DNA of 16,220 nt from Actinomycetota bacterium. GTDB taxonomy: Bacteria; Actinomycetota; Actinomycetes; Nanopelagicales; Nanopelagicaceae. The stretch covers positions 1-16,220 of the forward strand of contig WLHY01000007.1 in assembly GCA_009702465.1 (NCBI GenBank). The letters run 5' to 3'. Numbering within the stretch: the first letter of the stretch is position 1; each line of letters begins with the position of its first letter. Both the position numbers and the translations under genes were made by a program. The notes beneath the pieces are model-generated. The model was not told the DNA's origin. It did no database searches and saw only the letters and a list, made by a program, of their open reading frames with translations. Positions 8,149 through 15,397 of this stretch are shown one piece after another.

Positions 8149-8160
8149 AACCCCACCGTA

Positions 8161-9303
8161 CTACAGAAGTATTTCACGCACGATTCGATCTGCAATTAAG
8201 CGCCCACTTAAACTCAAACTCACACTTCCTGCGCCCCAATTCTTAATATCTAATGCACCACTATCTACATAGGGCTGCAAAATCTTTAATTGCTCAGTAG
8301 AAAGTGAATCTTTGCGTACACCACTTGGTAATCTAATTGAGAGCATTAACCGCTCACTCTCAACTTGAATTGGCTCTAATATCTCTTGATCTAATACTGG
8401 AGACTCGCTATTTGTTATTTTTGTCTTGTACAAATTTGGATGCTTAACATTCCACCAACGTTTTCCATCTATATGTGAGTGTGCTCCTGGGCCCACTCCC
8501 CACCAATTGTGATTTAACCAGTAAGCAGAGTTATGTTTGCTCTCACCATTTGGCTTGCTCCAGTTACTTAACTCATACCAAGTAAATCCAGCATTTGAAA
8601 ATGCCTGATCCGCCATTAAATACTTTTCAGCGGTTAAATCATCATCGACATTCCCAATTTCACCACGTTTAATCCCATTGGCCAGTTTGGTACCTTCTTC
8701 CACAATCAAGGCGTACGCGCTGATGTGATTAATTGGAAGAGCCAATGCAGCATCAATACTTAATTGCCAATCAGCTAGAGATTCACCAGGTGTACCGTAA
8801 ATTAAATCCACCGAAATATCTTTAAAGCCAACCTCACTTGCCCATTGGGTTACCTGCTGCAAATTTTGTGGGTTATGAGTTCGATCTAAAGTTTTTAATA
8901 CATGCACAACTGCAGATTGCATGCCAACAGATATTCGATTAATTCCGGCTTCCTTAAAAGCCGCTAGCTTCTGTTTATCTACCGTGTCTGGGTTGGTCTC
9001 TAATGTAATTTCACAATCATCACTTAACTGGAAGGAGTTTTTAATCTTTGTAATTACCCGAGCAATATCAGCTGCCTCCATCAATGAGGGAGTTCCACCA
9101 CCAAAGAAGATGGTCGGCACAGTTGCCTCACCAACCTGCAACCTGGCTTGCTCAATCTCTTGAATGGCTAAATCAATATATGAGTTAGAGATTTGGGAAA
9201 GGCCATCTGAGATCTGTAGCTCTGCTGGAGTGTAGGTATTAAAGTCGCAGTAACCACAACGTTTTACGCAGTATGGAATATGAACGTAAAATGAGAGATT
9301 CAC
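8161..9303 (-). CDS. hemW: Radical SAM heme chaperone HemW
   Basis: HemN-like radical SAM protein, annotated historically as oxygen-independent coproporphyrinogen III oxidase; characterised HemW proteins bind and deliver heme. The 4Fe-4S/SAM motif is CVKRCGYC (Cys 12, 16, 19) after YVHIPY, followed by CDFNTY. Also present are the SAM-binding GGGTPS (68-73), ETNPDT, RISVGMQS, DLIYGTPGE and the HNxxYW motif as HNSAYW (257-262), which is used to distinguish HemW from true HemN, then GVGPGAHSH. Full length at 380 residues. GTG start 4 bp after the lepA stop, consistent with coupling. The lepA-hemW adjacency is widely conserved in Gram-positive bacteria and Actinobacteria. Confidence 0.94.
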   Translation of the reverse strand: MNLSFYVHIPYCVKRCGYCDFNTYTPAELQISDGLSQISNSYIDLAIQEIEQARLQVGEATVPTIFFGGGTPSLMEAADIARVITKIKNSFQLSDDCEITLETNPDTVDKQKLAAFKEAGINRISVGMQSAVVHVLKTLDRTHNPQNLQQVTQWASEVGFKDISVDLIYGTPGESLADWQLSIDAALALPINHISAYALIVEEGTKLANGIKRGEIGNVDDDLTAEKYLMADQAFSNAGFTWYELSNWSKPNGESKHNSAYWLNHNWWGVGPGAHSHIDGKRWWNVKHPNLYKTKITNSESPVLDQEILEPIQVESERLMLSIRLPSGVRKDSLSTEQLKILQPYVDSGALDIKNWGAGSVSLSLSGRLIADRIVREILL

Positions 9304-9307
9304 TTAA

Positions 9308-11167
9308 CTACTTTTCTTTTGCCTTATCTGAATCAGTTGTTAAGGCAGCGATGAACGCCTCTTGTGGCACCTCTACTCGCCCAACCATCTTCATTCGCTT
9401 CTTACCCTCTTTTTGCTTCTCAAGTAATTTACGTTTTCGCGTGATATCTCCGCCATAACACTTAGCCAAAACATCCTTCCGAATCGCCCTGATATTTTCA
9501 CGAGCAATGATCTTGGCACCGATTGCAGCTTGAATAGGTACTTCAAACTGTTGGCGTGGAATCAACTCGCGCAGTTTCTCGGTCATCATCACACCATATG
9601 CATACGCTTTGTCGCGGTGCACTATCTGGCTAAATGCATCTACCTTCTCGCCTTGAAGCAAAATATCTACCTTCACTAAATCCGCTGCCTCTTCACCTGT
9701 TGGTTCATAATCAAGGGAGGCGTATCCGCGAGTTCTTGATTTCAAATTATCAAAGAAATCAAAGACGATTTCAGCAAGCGGCAAGGTGTAGCGAATTTCA
9801 ACTCGATCCTCAGATAAGTAATCCATGCCCTTTAATATTCCGCGCCGTTGTTGGCAAAGCTCCATGATGCTGCCAATGAATTCGGCAGGAGATAAAATTG
9901 TTGCTTTCACTACTGGCTCTAATACCTCTGCAATTTTGCCATCTGGATACTCAGATGGATTTGTTACCAATAACTTTTCACCATTATCTAACGTCACGTT
10001 ATAAACCACGCTCGGCGCAGTAGAAATCAAGGTTAAGCCCGCTTCACGTTCTAGTCGCTCGCGCACAATCTCCATATGTAAAAGACCCAGGAAACCACAA
10101 CGGAAACCAAAACCAAGTGCGGTCGAAGATTCTGGTTCAAAGACTAAGGCCGCATCATTTAACTGTAATTTATCTAGCGCCTCACGAAGCATTGGATACT
10201 CAGCACCATCAATTGGAAATAGGCCAGAGAAAACCATTGGCTTGGGATCTTTATAACCAGCTAATGGATTTGTAGTTGGATTGTTGTAGGTAGTCACAGT
10301 GTCACCAACTCTTGATTGGCGAACATCCTTTACACCTGTAATTAAGTAACCCACCTCGCCAACTCCCAATCCCTTGCTGGCAATTGGTTCAGGTGAGATA
10401 ACTCCAACCTCTAACATCTCATGTCTGACACCTGTTGAAAACATTTGAATCTGATCTCTTGGTGATAGGTGTCCATCTACCACTCGAACATAGGTAACTA
10501 CGCCGCGATATAGATCATAAACAGAGTCAAAAATTAATGCTCTGGTCGGAGCTTTTGCATCACCAGTTGGAGGTGGAATTAACTTAACAATTTGATCAAG
10601 AAGTTCTACAACGCCATCACCAGTTTTACCAGAAACACGAAGACAATCCTCGGGTTCACAACCAATTAATTTTGCTAGCTCAATTGCAAACTTCTCTGGT
10701 TGAGCAGCTGGTAGATCAATCTTATTTAGTACGGGAATAATGGTTAGATTGTTCTCCATTGCTAAATAGAGATTAGCTAAGGTCTGTGCCTCAATTCCTT
10801 GAGCGCAATCCACCAACAAGATTGCTCCTTCGCACGCTGCGAGTGAGCGCGATACCTCATATGTAAAATCTACGTGACCTGGTGTATCGATCATATTTAA
10901 TATGTAATCTTGATTATCAATGCCAGATTTCCAAGGCAGTCTTACCGCTTGGCTTTTAATTGTGATGCCGCGTTCGCGTTCAATATCCATGCGATCTAAG
11001 TACTGGGCTCGCATATTTCGATCTTCTACAACACCGGTGATTCCAAGCATGCGATCTGCCAGAGTAGATTTACCGTGATCGATATGAGCAATAATGCAAA
11101 AATTACGAATCTGATTTGGATTTGTGGATGCCGGTTGTGGCGCTTTTGCTGAATCAATTGCAGGCAT
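9308..11167 (-). CDS. lepA: Translation elongation factor 4 (LepA)
   Basis: Ribosome-bound translational GTPase, reported to act in back-translocation, initiation and 30S assembly. The 619-residue protein is full length. G1 AHIDHGKST is at 27-35, followed by the switch I segment [11 protein letters not shown]3 DTPGHVDF and G4 LNKIDLP. Domain II is followed by the EF-G-like domains III and V and the LepA-specific C-terminal domain with [24 protein letters not shown]. It lacks EF-G domain IV, as expected. The ATG at 11167 adds about 19 residues ([13 protein letters not shown]...) before the usual [13 protein letters not shown] start, a short tail common in Actinobacteria. It lies 38 bp after rpsT; GGGG about 12 nt upstream is a weak Shine-Dalgarno. 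Confidence 0.97.
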   Translation of the reverse strand: MPAIDSAKAPQPASTNPNQIRNFCIIAHIDHGKSTLADRMLGITGVVEDRNMRAQYLDRMDIERERGITIKSQAVRLPWKSGIDNQDYILNMIDTPGHVDFTYEVSRSLAACEGAILLVDCAQGIEAQTLANLYLAMENNLTIIPVLNKIDLPAAQPEKFAIELAKLIGCEPEDCLRVSGKTGDGVVELLDQIVKLIPPPTGDAKAPTRALIFDSVYDLYRGVVTYVRVVDGHLSPRDQIQMFSTGVRHEMLEVGVISPEPIASKGLGVGEVGYLITGVKDVRQSRVGDTVTTYNNPTTNPLAGYKDPKPMVFSGLFPIDGAEYPMLREALDKLQLNDAALVFEPESSTALGFGFRCGFLGLLHMEIVRERLEREAGLTLISTAPSVVYNVTLDNGEKLLVTNPSEYPDGKIAEVLEPVVKATILSPAEFIGSIMELCQQRRGILKGMDYLSEDRVEIRYTLPLAEIVFDFFDNLKSRTRGYASLDYEPTGEEAADLVKVDILLQGEKVDAFSQIVHRDKAYAYGVMMTEKLRELIPRQQFEVPIQAAIGAKIIARENIRAIRKDVLAKCYGGDITRKRKLLEKQKEGKKRMKMVGRVEVPQEAFIAALTTDSDKAKEK

Positions 11168-11205
11168 CGCTACTTTGCCCCTACGCCGTTAAATTTACTG
11201 GTGAA

Positions 11206-11475
11206 TTAACGTGCGCCAGCTTTGTTAGCTAATTTAGCTAACGCTGACTTTTTATTTGCTGCTTGGTTTGCATGGATTACGCCCTTTGAAACGGCCATAT
11301 CCAATGATCGATTTGCATCACGAAGTTCAGCGGTGATCTTGCTCTTATCGCCAGCTGTTATTGCATCGCGGAACCGACGGATCGCTGTCTTCAATGCTGA
11401 GCGGTACGCCTTGTTACGATCCTGCGCCTTATTGTTGGTGCGGATGCGCTTGATCTGCGACTTAATATTTGCCAC
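11206..11475 (-). CDS. rpsT: 30S ribosomal protein S20
   Basis: Primary 16S rRNA-binding protein of the small subunit. The 89 residues, rich in Lys, Arg and Ala, match bacterial S20: [11 protein letters not shown] at the N-terminus, [14 protein letters not shown] in the middle and [14 protein letters not shown] at the C-terminus. The start is GTG at 11475 with a clear Shine-Dalgarno 8 nt upstream (11484-11491). This is the only gene in the window with a sizeable upstream gap, and it has its own recognisable promoter in that gap. lepA follows after 38 bp, so rpsT-lepA cotranscription is likely. Weak start codons on rpsT occur elsewhere (UUG in E. coli, linked to autoregulation); whether the GTG here serves that purpose is unknown. 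Confidence 0.97.
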   Translation of the reverse strand: MANIKSQIKRIRTNNKAQDRNKAYRSALKTAIRRFRDAITAGDKSKITAELRDANRSLDMAVSKGVIHANQAANKKSALAKLANKAGAR

Positions 11476-11483
11476 GAATAGAG

Positions 11484-11491
11484 TTCCTTTT
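11484..11491 (-). promoter_or_regulatory. Ribosome binding site of rpsT
   Basis: The minus strand reads AAAAGGAA, ending 8 nt before the GTG at 11475. It is among the clearest Shine-Dalgarno sequences in the window and fixes the rpsT start. Confidence 0.75.
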
Positions 11492-11529
11492 CACTTGAAA
11501 TTTAATTAGGTAAGTTTTACAGAAGGCGC

Positions 11530-11558
11530 ATCGTATCAGCGCACTTGATTAGGCTCAA
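11530..11558 (-). promoter_or_regulatory. Candidate sigma70-type promoter of rpsT-lepA
   Basis: On the minus strand, TTGAGC (11553-11558, -35-like, 4 of 6 to TTGACA) is followed after exactly 17 nt by TACGAT (11530-11535, -10-like, 4 of 6 to TATAAT). A TG one base upstream of the -10 gives an extended -10. Transcription would start near 11522, giving a leader of roughly 45 nt with the rpsT ribosome binding site. It lies in the largest intergenic gap, ahead of a highly expressed ribosomal protein gene. Prediction by eye only. Confidence 0.5.
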
Positions 11559-11565
11559 ACTGAGC
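11553..11565 (-). repeat. Short perfect inverted repeat overlapping the rpsT -35
   Basis: GCTCA-GTT-TGAGC on the minus strand is a 5-bp stem with a 3-nt loop, starting 4 bp after the holA stop and covering the candidate -35 hexamer. There is no U-tract after it, so it is not a standard intrinsic terminator. It could be a weak operator-like element or chance. Confidence 0.3.
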
Positions 11566-11569
11566 GTAT

Positions 11570-12529
11570 TTACTTACTTCCACGAGCGGTACTGATGGTG
11601 ATTATTGCTCGCTCCAGTGCATATGCCGGATCTGCCGCCGCCCCCTTGATATCAGCATCAGCTTGCGCCAATGTGATTACTGATCGGGCCAATGCATTCT
11701 CACTCCAACCACTTAACTGCCGACGAGCCTTATCTATCTGCCATGGCGGTAAGCCAAGTTGAGAGGCGAGATCATAGGATTTTAAGCCACGAGAGGCGCC
11801 GGAAACTTTAGCCATAGTTCGAATAGATGCGGCAATTGCACTGACAATTAAAACTGGATCGGTTCCGGTATTAATTGCATTTCGCAGCGAGATTAAGGCT
11901 AAAGCGGTCTTGCCATCTAATACCGCATCTGCAACATCGTAGCCAGTAGTTTCAATCCGTCCTCTTTGATATGCAACTACATCATTCTCATCAATTACTT
12001 TGCCATCTAAAACATCACTAGCAAGTTGTGAACATGCACCGCCTAATTCGCGAAGGTCACTGCCTAATGAATCAATTAATGCCTGCACCGCTTCGGTCGA
12101 GATCTTTCTACCTAATCTTTTAAACTCGCTGCGAACAAACTCAGCCTTATCACTATCTTTTTTTATCGCCTCTGCCGCAATTACTTCAGCACCAGCTTTT
12201 TTGACCTTATCAACTAAAGCTTTGCCTTTAACCCCACCCTTGTGCCATAAAATTAAATTTAAACTCTCATCTGGATCAACTAAATACTCGATAATCTCAT
12301 CACTGCATTCAGCGGTTAAATCTTGAATCTCTTTAATAACCACAATCCGAGCATCCCCAAATAGTGATGGAGCAAGTGAATCGGTAATCATGCCAACCTC
12401 TATCTCATCGGCGATGAGCGTTGTGGTTGTGGCAGTCGGATTAGCAGCGAGAATTTTTGTGATTGCGCGGTCAGCAAGTAACCCTTCCGCACCTTGGATT
12501 AAAACTAACCCCACCGAATCCGCCACCAA
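11570..12529 (-). CDS. holA: DNA polymerase III delta subunit
   Basis: Clamp-loader delta subunit (HolA), which opens the beta sliding clamp during replication. The 319 residues match the divergent actinobacterial delta. They comprise an N-terminal RecA-like domain (about 1-140, with LVLIQGAEGLLADRAI at the start and SLFGDARIVVIKEIQDL near 54-70), then a helical lid (AVQALIDSLGSDLRELGGACSQLA) and a C-terminal collar domain (LPPWQIDKARRQLSGWSENAL, then AYALERAIITI). No ATPase P-loop is expected in delta and none is seen. The start is TTG at 12529, or GTG at 12526, overlapping the comEC 3' end by about 25 bp. The comEC-holA-rpsT order is standard in Actinobacteria. Confidence 0.93.
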   Translation of the reverse strand: MVADSVGLVLIQGAEGLLADRAITKILAANPTATTTTLIADEIEVGMITDSLAPSLFGDARIVVIKEIQDLTAECSDEIIEYLVDPDESLNLILWHKGGVKGKALVDKVKKAGAEVIAAEAIKKDSDKAEFVRSEFKRLGRKISTEAVQALIDSLGSDLRELGGACSQLASDVLDGKVIDENDVVAYQRGRIETTGYDVADAVLDGKTALALISLRNAINTGTDPVLIVSAIAASIRTMAKVSGASRGLKSYDLASQLGLPPWQIDKARRQLSGWSENALARSVITLAQADADIKGAAADPAYALERAIITISTARGSK

Positions 12530-14748
12530 TCTTTTCCCGTAACCCTGATCTTATTGGGTGCGGCGATCGCAATCCCACCAGATTTATCGGTTCGCAGAAC
12601 CTTAACTCCCCTTTTCTCAAACTCACCGATCAGCTCTGGCGATGGGTGGCCATAATTATTTCCGGCACCCACACTGATTACCGCCACCGATGGTTTGATT
12701 TTATCGAGCATCGGTAGGTATTGATAAGCAGAGCCATGGTGTGCAACCTTATAGATATCAACTGGTGAAAGAAGTGGGTTGACGGTTAACAACTCTTGAA
12801 CTGGTGGCTCTAAATCACCTGAAGCAAAAATACTTAACTTGGTCGTTTTGATCAGTAACGCAATGCTTGAGTTATTTATGGCAGAGCCATCACCCGGAAG
12901 GGATGCAAAGCTGCCTTGATACCTTTCTGGCCATAAAACTGAGATCTTCTTATCAGCTATTTGAAACTGCTCACCAGCAACAACCTGTCTTACCGTTGTT
13001 TTATCTAGTAAATTGATTGAGCTTTCATAGGCAGCGGTTGGCTGTAAATTATTGGTGATCCATACCTGTTTAACATCACGATTCTTAATTGCACCAGCCA
13101 ATCCCGCAACATGATCGGCGTGAAAATGTGTCAATACCAGCAATGAGATTTGTTTAACTCCTAATCTGCGTAGACAGTTATCAATTAAAGATGGCTCTGG
13201 ACCAACATCAATCACTATTGCATCACTCTTTTTTAGATTGATTACCAGTGCATCTCCCTGGCCAACATCACAATTAGCAATCTGCCAAGCCGAACCTGGC
13301 CAACTAATCTTGGTATAGGTCAAATGAGAGAGAAGCAGGATTGCAATAAGTAATAAGGGGCGCCACTTTCGCTTTAAAAATAGGGCGGTGAAGATTAAAA
13401 GCAAAGCGCTGAAAAATAAGGTGGATGAGAATTTAAGTACCGCAAAGGATGCACCAAGGTTACAAAGCCAAACTATCCAGCCTGCCATCGGATAGGTAAA
13501 GAGCAGAAGCAGTGAGGAGAGATTAGGTAGAACCGCTGCGAACAGGGCAGCGACAAAACCAATCACGGTGATTGGACCAATTACCGGTGAAGCTAAAATA
13601 TTAGCCGGCACTGTAATTAGTGATAACTGGCCAGATAAAGCAACAACTACCGGTGTGCAAAACAAGGTAGCTGAAATTGGAATTGCAATAGCCTCAGCTA
13701 GCCAGCTCCACTTAATTCGCTTTGCTAACCAATTACTCATATGAGGCGCCATAATCAAAATTCCACCAGTTGCTAATACTGAAAGGGCAAAACCAGGGTC
13801 AATCGCCTGAAATGGATCAAGTAAAACCAATAAACCAATTGCAGCGCCAAGTGCAGGTAATCCAAGTGAGTTATCACCGCGATACCTAGCCGCCAATAAG
13901 ACAGCGGTCATTACCGCAGCCCGCAAAACTGAGGGTGTGGGTCTTACTAAAAAGATAAATAGAATTAAAACAATTGCGGTAATTATCAGGCGAGTCCTGA
14001 TAGACCGAATTAAATATTGCATCAGCCATAAAACAAAGCCAGCAACTAAGGCAAAGTTCGCACCACTTACTGCTGTTAAATGTGAAAAGCCAACTCGGCG
14101 CATTGCAATTGTGAACTCCTCACTTTGTAATGAGGTATCCCCCAAAATCAAACCAGGAATTAAGGAGCCGAGATCACTTTTAGGTACAAGTGATCTAAAG
14201 GAGCTGCGGATCTGATCGGTAGTTGAAAAGAGTCGCTTTGGCTGGGCCAGGATCTCTATTTCTGAAGCTGCAACTGCCAGCGCCGCTACCTTCGCCTCTT
14301 TACTTTTAATCAACTTAACTGAGCTTTTAATTTGCTGATTTAGGTGCAGATTTTGACCTACCGGAACCAGCATCCGCATGGGAAGGTTAATTACAACATT
14401 ATCAATTTTTTGCACTGAAATAAGAAAACTTTGTTGATCTGGCATTTTTGTTGAGCCGAAAACTTTGCCGCCACGAATCAGTGGATCACTTCTAATTTCA
14501 GCAACAATCTCTACCTTTTGATTAAATAAGGAGATAACCAAATTATTTGCTAGTGCTGCTTGGCGAATTGACATTAAACTGCCACCAATAAGTGCGGCAA
14601 TAATTAGAATAAGCCAAATTTTTTGCCGTAAATAAAGTGCAGCCAGCAATAAAGTGGCAAAGGCAAGAAGTTTAAAATTGGGGAATAAACCAATAATCGC
14701 CGCACCTAACCAAAGTGCGGTTGCGATTACAAGTAATCGGTAATCAAT
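12505..14748 (-). CDS. comEC: ComEC/Rec2 DNA uptake channel, probable non-canonical start
   Basis: Polytopic membrane protein forming the channel for single-stranded DNA entry during transformation. Seen in order: N-terminal hydrophobic segments, the Competence domain with FSHLTAVSGANFALVAG and about ten hydrophobic helices, then a C-terminal metallo-beta-lactamase-like domain with CDVGQGDALVI, LTHFHADHVAGL (complete metal motif), SGDLEP, KVAHHGS and NNYGHPSPE. The nuclease-type metal ligands all look intact. The first canonical start is TTG 14649 (714 residues), but the frame stays open upstream and encodes a further hydrophobic N-terminus (IDYRLLVIATALWLGAAIIG) typical of ComEC. There is no ATG, GTG or TTG in it. 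The coordinates assume ATT at 14748, which shares one base with the comEA stop and gives 747 residues. The identity is firm; the start is inference. Confidence 0.92.
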   Translation of the reverse strand: MDYRLLVIATALWLGAAIIGLFPNFKLLAFATLLLAALYLRQKIWLILIIAALIGGSLMSIRQAALANNLVISLFNQKVEIVAEIRSDPLIRGGKVFGSTKMPDQQSFLISVQKIDNVVINLPMRMLVPVGQNLHLNQQIKSSVKLIKSKEAKVAALAVAASEIEILAQPKRLFSTTDQIRSSFRSLVPKSDLGSLIPGLILGDTSLQSEEFTIAMRRVGFSHLTAVSGANFALVAGFVLWLMQYLIRSIRTRLIITAIVLILFIFLVRPTPSVLRAAVMTAVLLAARYRGDNSLGLPALGAAIGLLVLLDPFQAIDPGFALSVLATGGILIMAPHMSNWLAKRIKWSWLAEAIAIPISATLFCTPVVVALSGQLSLITVPANILASPVIGPITVIGFVAALFAAVLPNLSSLLLLFTYPMAGWIVWLCNLGASFAVLKFSSTLFFSALLLIFTALFLKRKWRPLLLIAILLLSHLTYTKISWPGSAWQIANCDVGQGDALVINLKKSDAIVIDVGPEPSLIDNCLRRLGVKQISLLVLTHFHADHVAGLAGAIKNRDVKQVWITNNLQPTAAYESSINLLDKTTVRQVVAGEQFQIADKKISVLWPERYQGSFASLPGDGSAINNSSIALLIKTTKLSIFASGDLEPPVQELLTVNPLLSPVDIYKVAHHGSAYQYLPMLDKIKPSVAVISVGAGNNYGHPSPELIGEFEKRGVKVLRTDKSGGIAIAAPNKIRVTGKDWWRIRWG

Positions 14749-15356
14749 TACACGCGAAGTAAGTTTTTGATCTCTTCGAATTTTGCCCCACCCAAACCAG
14801 AGATCTTCTTCAGCTCTTCTACTGCGTTGATTCGACCAACCTTGGCGCGATAATCCAGGATTCGTTGCGCAGTAACTGGTCCTATTCCAGGCAAGGTATC
14901 GAGTTGGCTGGCGGTTGCTCGATTAAGGTCAAGCGGATTGTTGCTAGTAACCCTGGCGGCTGCTTTCTTTGCAACTGTCGCAGGTGGTGTGCCTACCAAA
15001 ATCTGCTCACCATCTACTAATAATCTAGCTAAGTTGATATCACTAATATCAACACCACGTAATTGATTGCCAGCCATTGTTAGTGCATCCACGACACGAG
15101 AGCCGGTTGGTAATTGATAAACACCAGGATTTAATACCTTGCCAGCAACATTTACAATCACCGTACTAGTTGTACTTTCAGCGCTGCTAGGTGCGAACTC
15201 TTGCAAAACATCGGGCGCACTTTGCAATGTAGCGGCTGGCCTAGAGTTTAGAAAGAAGAAGCCACCTACCCCCAGGCAGAAGGTCGCCAAAATTATTAAC
15301 GCCCGCTTTTGTTCGGGTGAGATATTTAAGTCAAACATCTGCGCAGTTTGCTGCAA
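14748..15356 (-). CDS. comEA: ComEA, competence DNA receptor
   Basis: Membrane-anchored DNA-binding protein that captures incoming double-stranded DNA outside the membrane and passes it to ComEC. 202 residues: a single N-terminal membrane anchor (about 19-36), a Ser/Thr/Ala-rich linker, an SLBB domain (about 66-120, VNVAGKVLNPGVYQLPTGSRV...) and a C-terminal helix-hairpin-helix pair (about 140-202) with LDLNRATASQLDTLPGIGPVTAQRILDYR. The SLBB+HhH layout is typical of Gram-positive and actinobacterial ComEA. The listed start is TTG 15356; ATG 15338 (MFDLNISPEQKR) is a good alternative that removes six residues, and neither has a clear Shine-Dalgarno. It lies 41 bp after leuS and overlaps the proposed comEC start by one base. 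Confidence 0.94.
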   Translation of the reverse strand: MQQTAQMFDLNISPEQKRALIILATFCLGVGGFFFLNSRPAATLQSAPDVLQEFAPSSAESTTSTVIVNVAGKVLNPGVYQLPTGSRVVDALTMAGNQLRGVDISDINLARLLVDGEQILVGTPPATVAKKAAARVTSNNPLDLNRATASQLDTLPGIGPVTAQRILDYRAKVGRINAVEELKKISGLGGAKFEEIKNLLRV

Positions 15357-15397
15357 ATCAGAGTTAAGTTTTTAGATTAAGTGCCTGGCTGTGGAAA

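Noticed and set aside
7808..8160. Possible CIRCE operator near hrcA
   Set aside because: I looked for TTAGCACTC-N9-GAGTGCTAA upstream of hrcA and across the window by eye and found no match; hrcA is flanked by genes 2 bp and -1 bp away.
11168..11205. Separate promoter or attenuator between rpsT and lepA
   Set aside because: The 38-bp gap shows no paired hexamers or stable hairpin, only a weak GGGG Shine-Dalgarno-like run.
12505..12529. The comEC-holA overlap as a sign of frameshift or mis-assembly
   Set aside because: Both proteins have normal family ends, and a 25-bp overlap with a TTG/GTG start is ordinary in a tightly packed operon.
15357..15397. Promoter or terminator between leuS and comEA
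   Set aside because: TAATCT could pass as a weak -10, but no -35 at suitable spacing and no hairpin with a T-run were found in these 41 bases.
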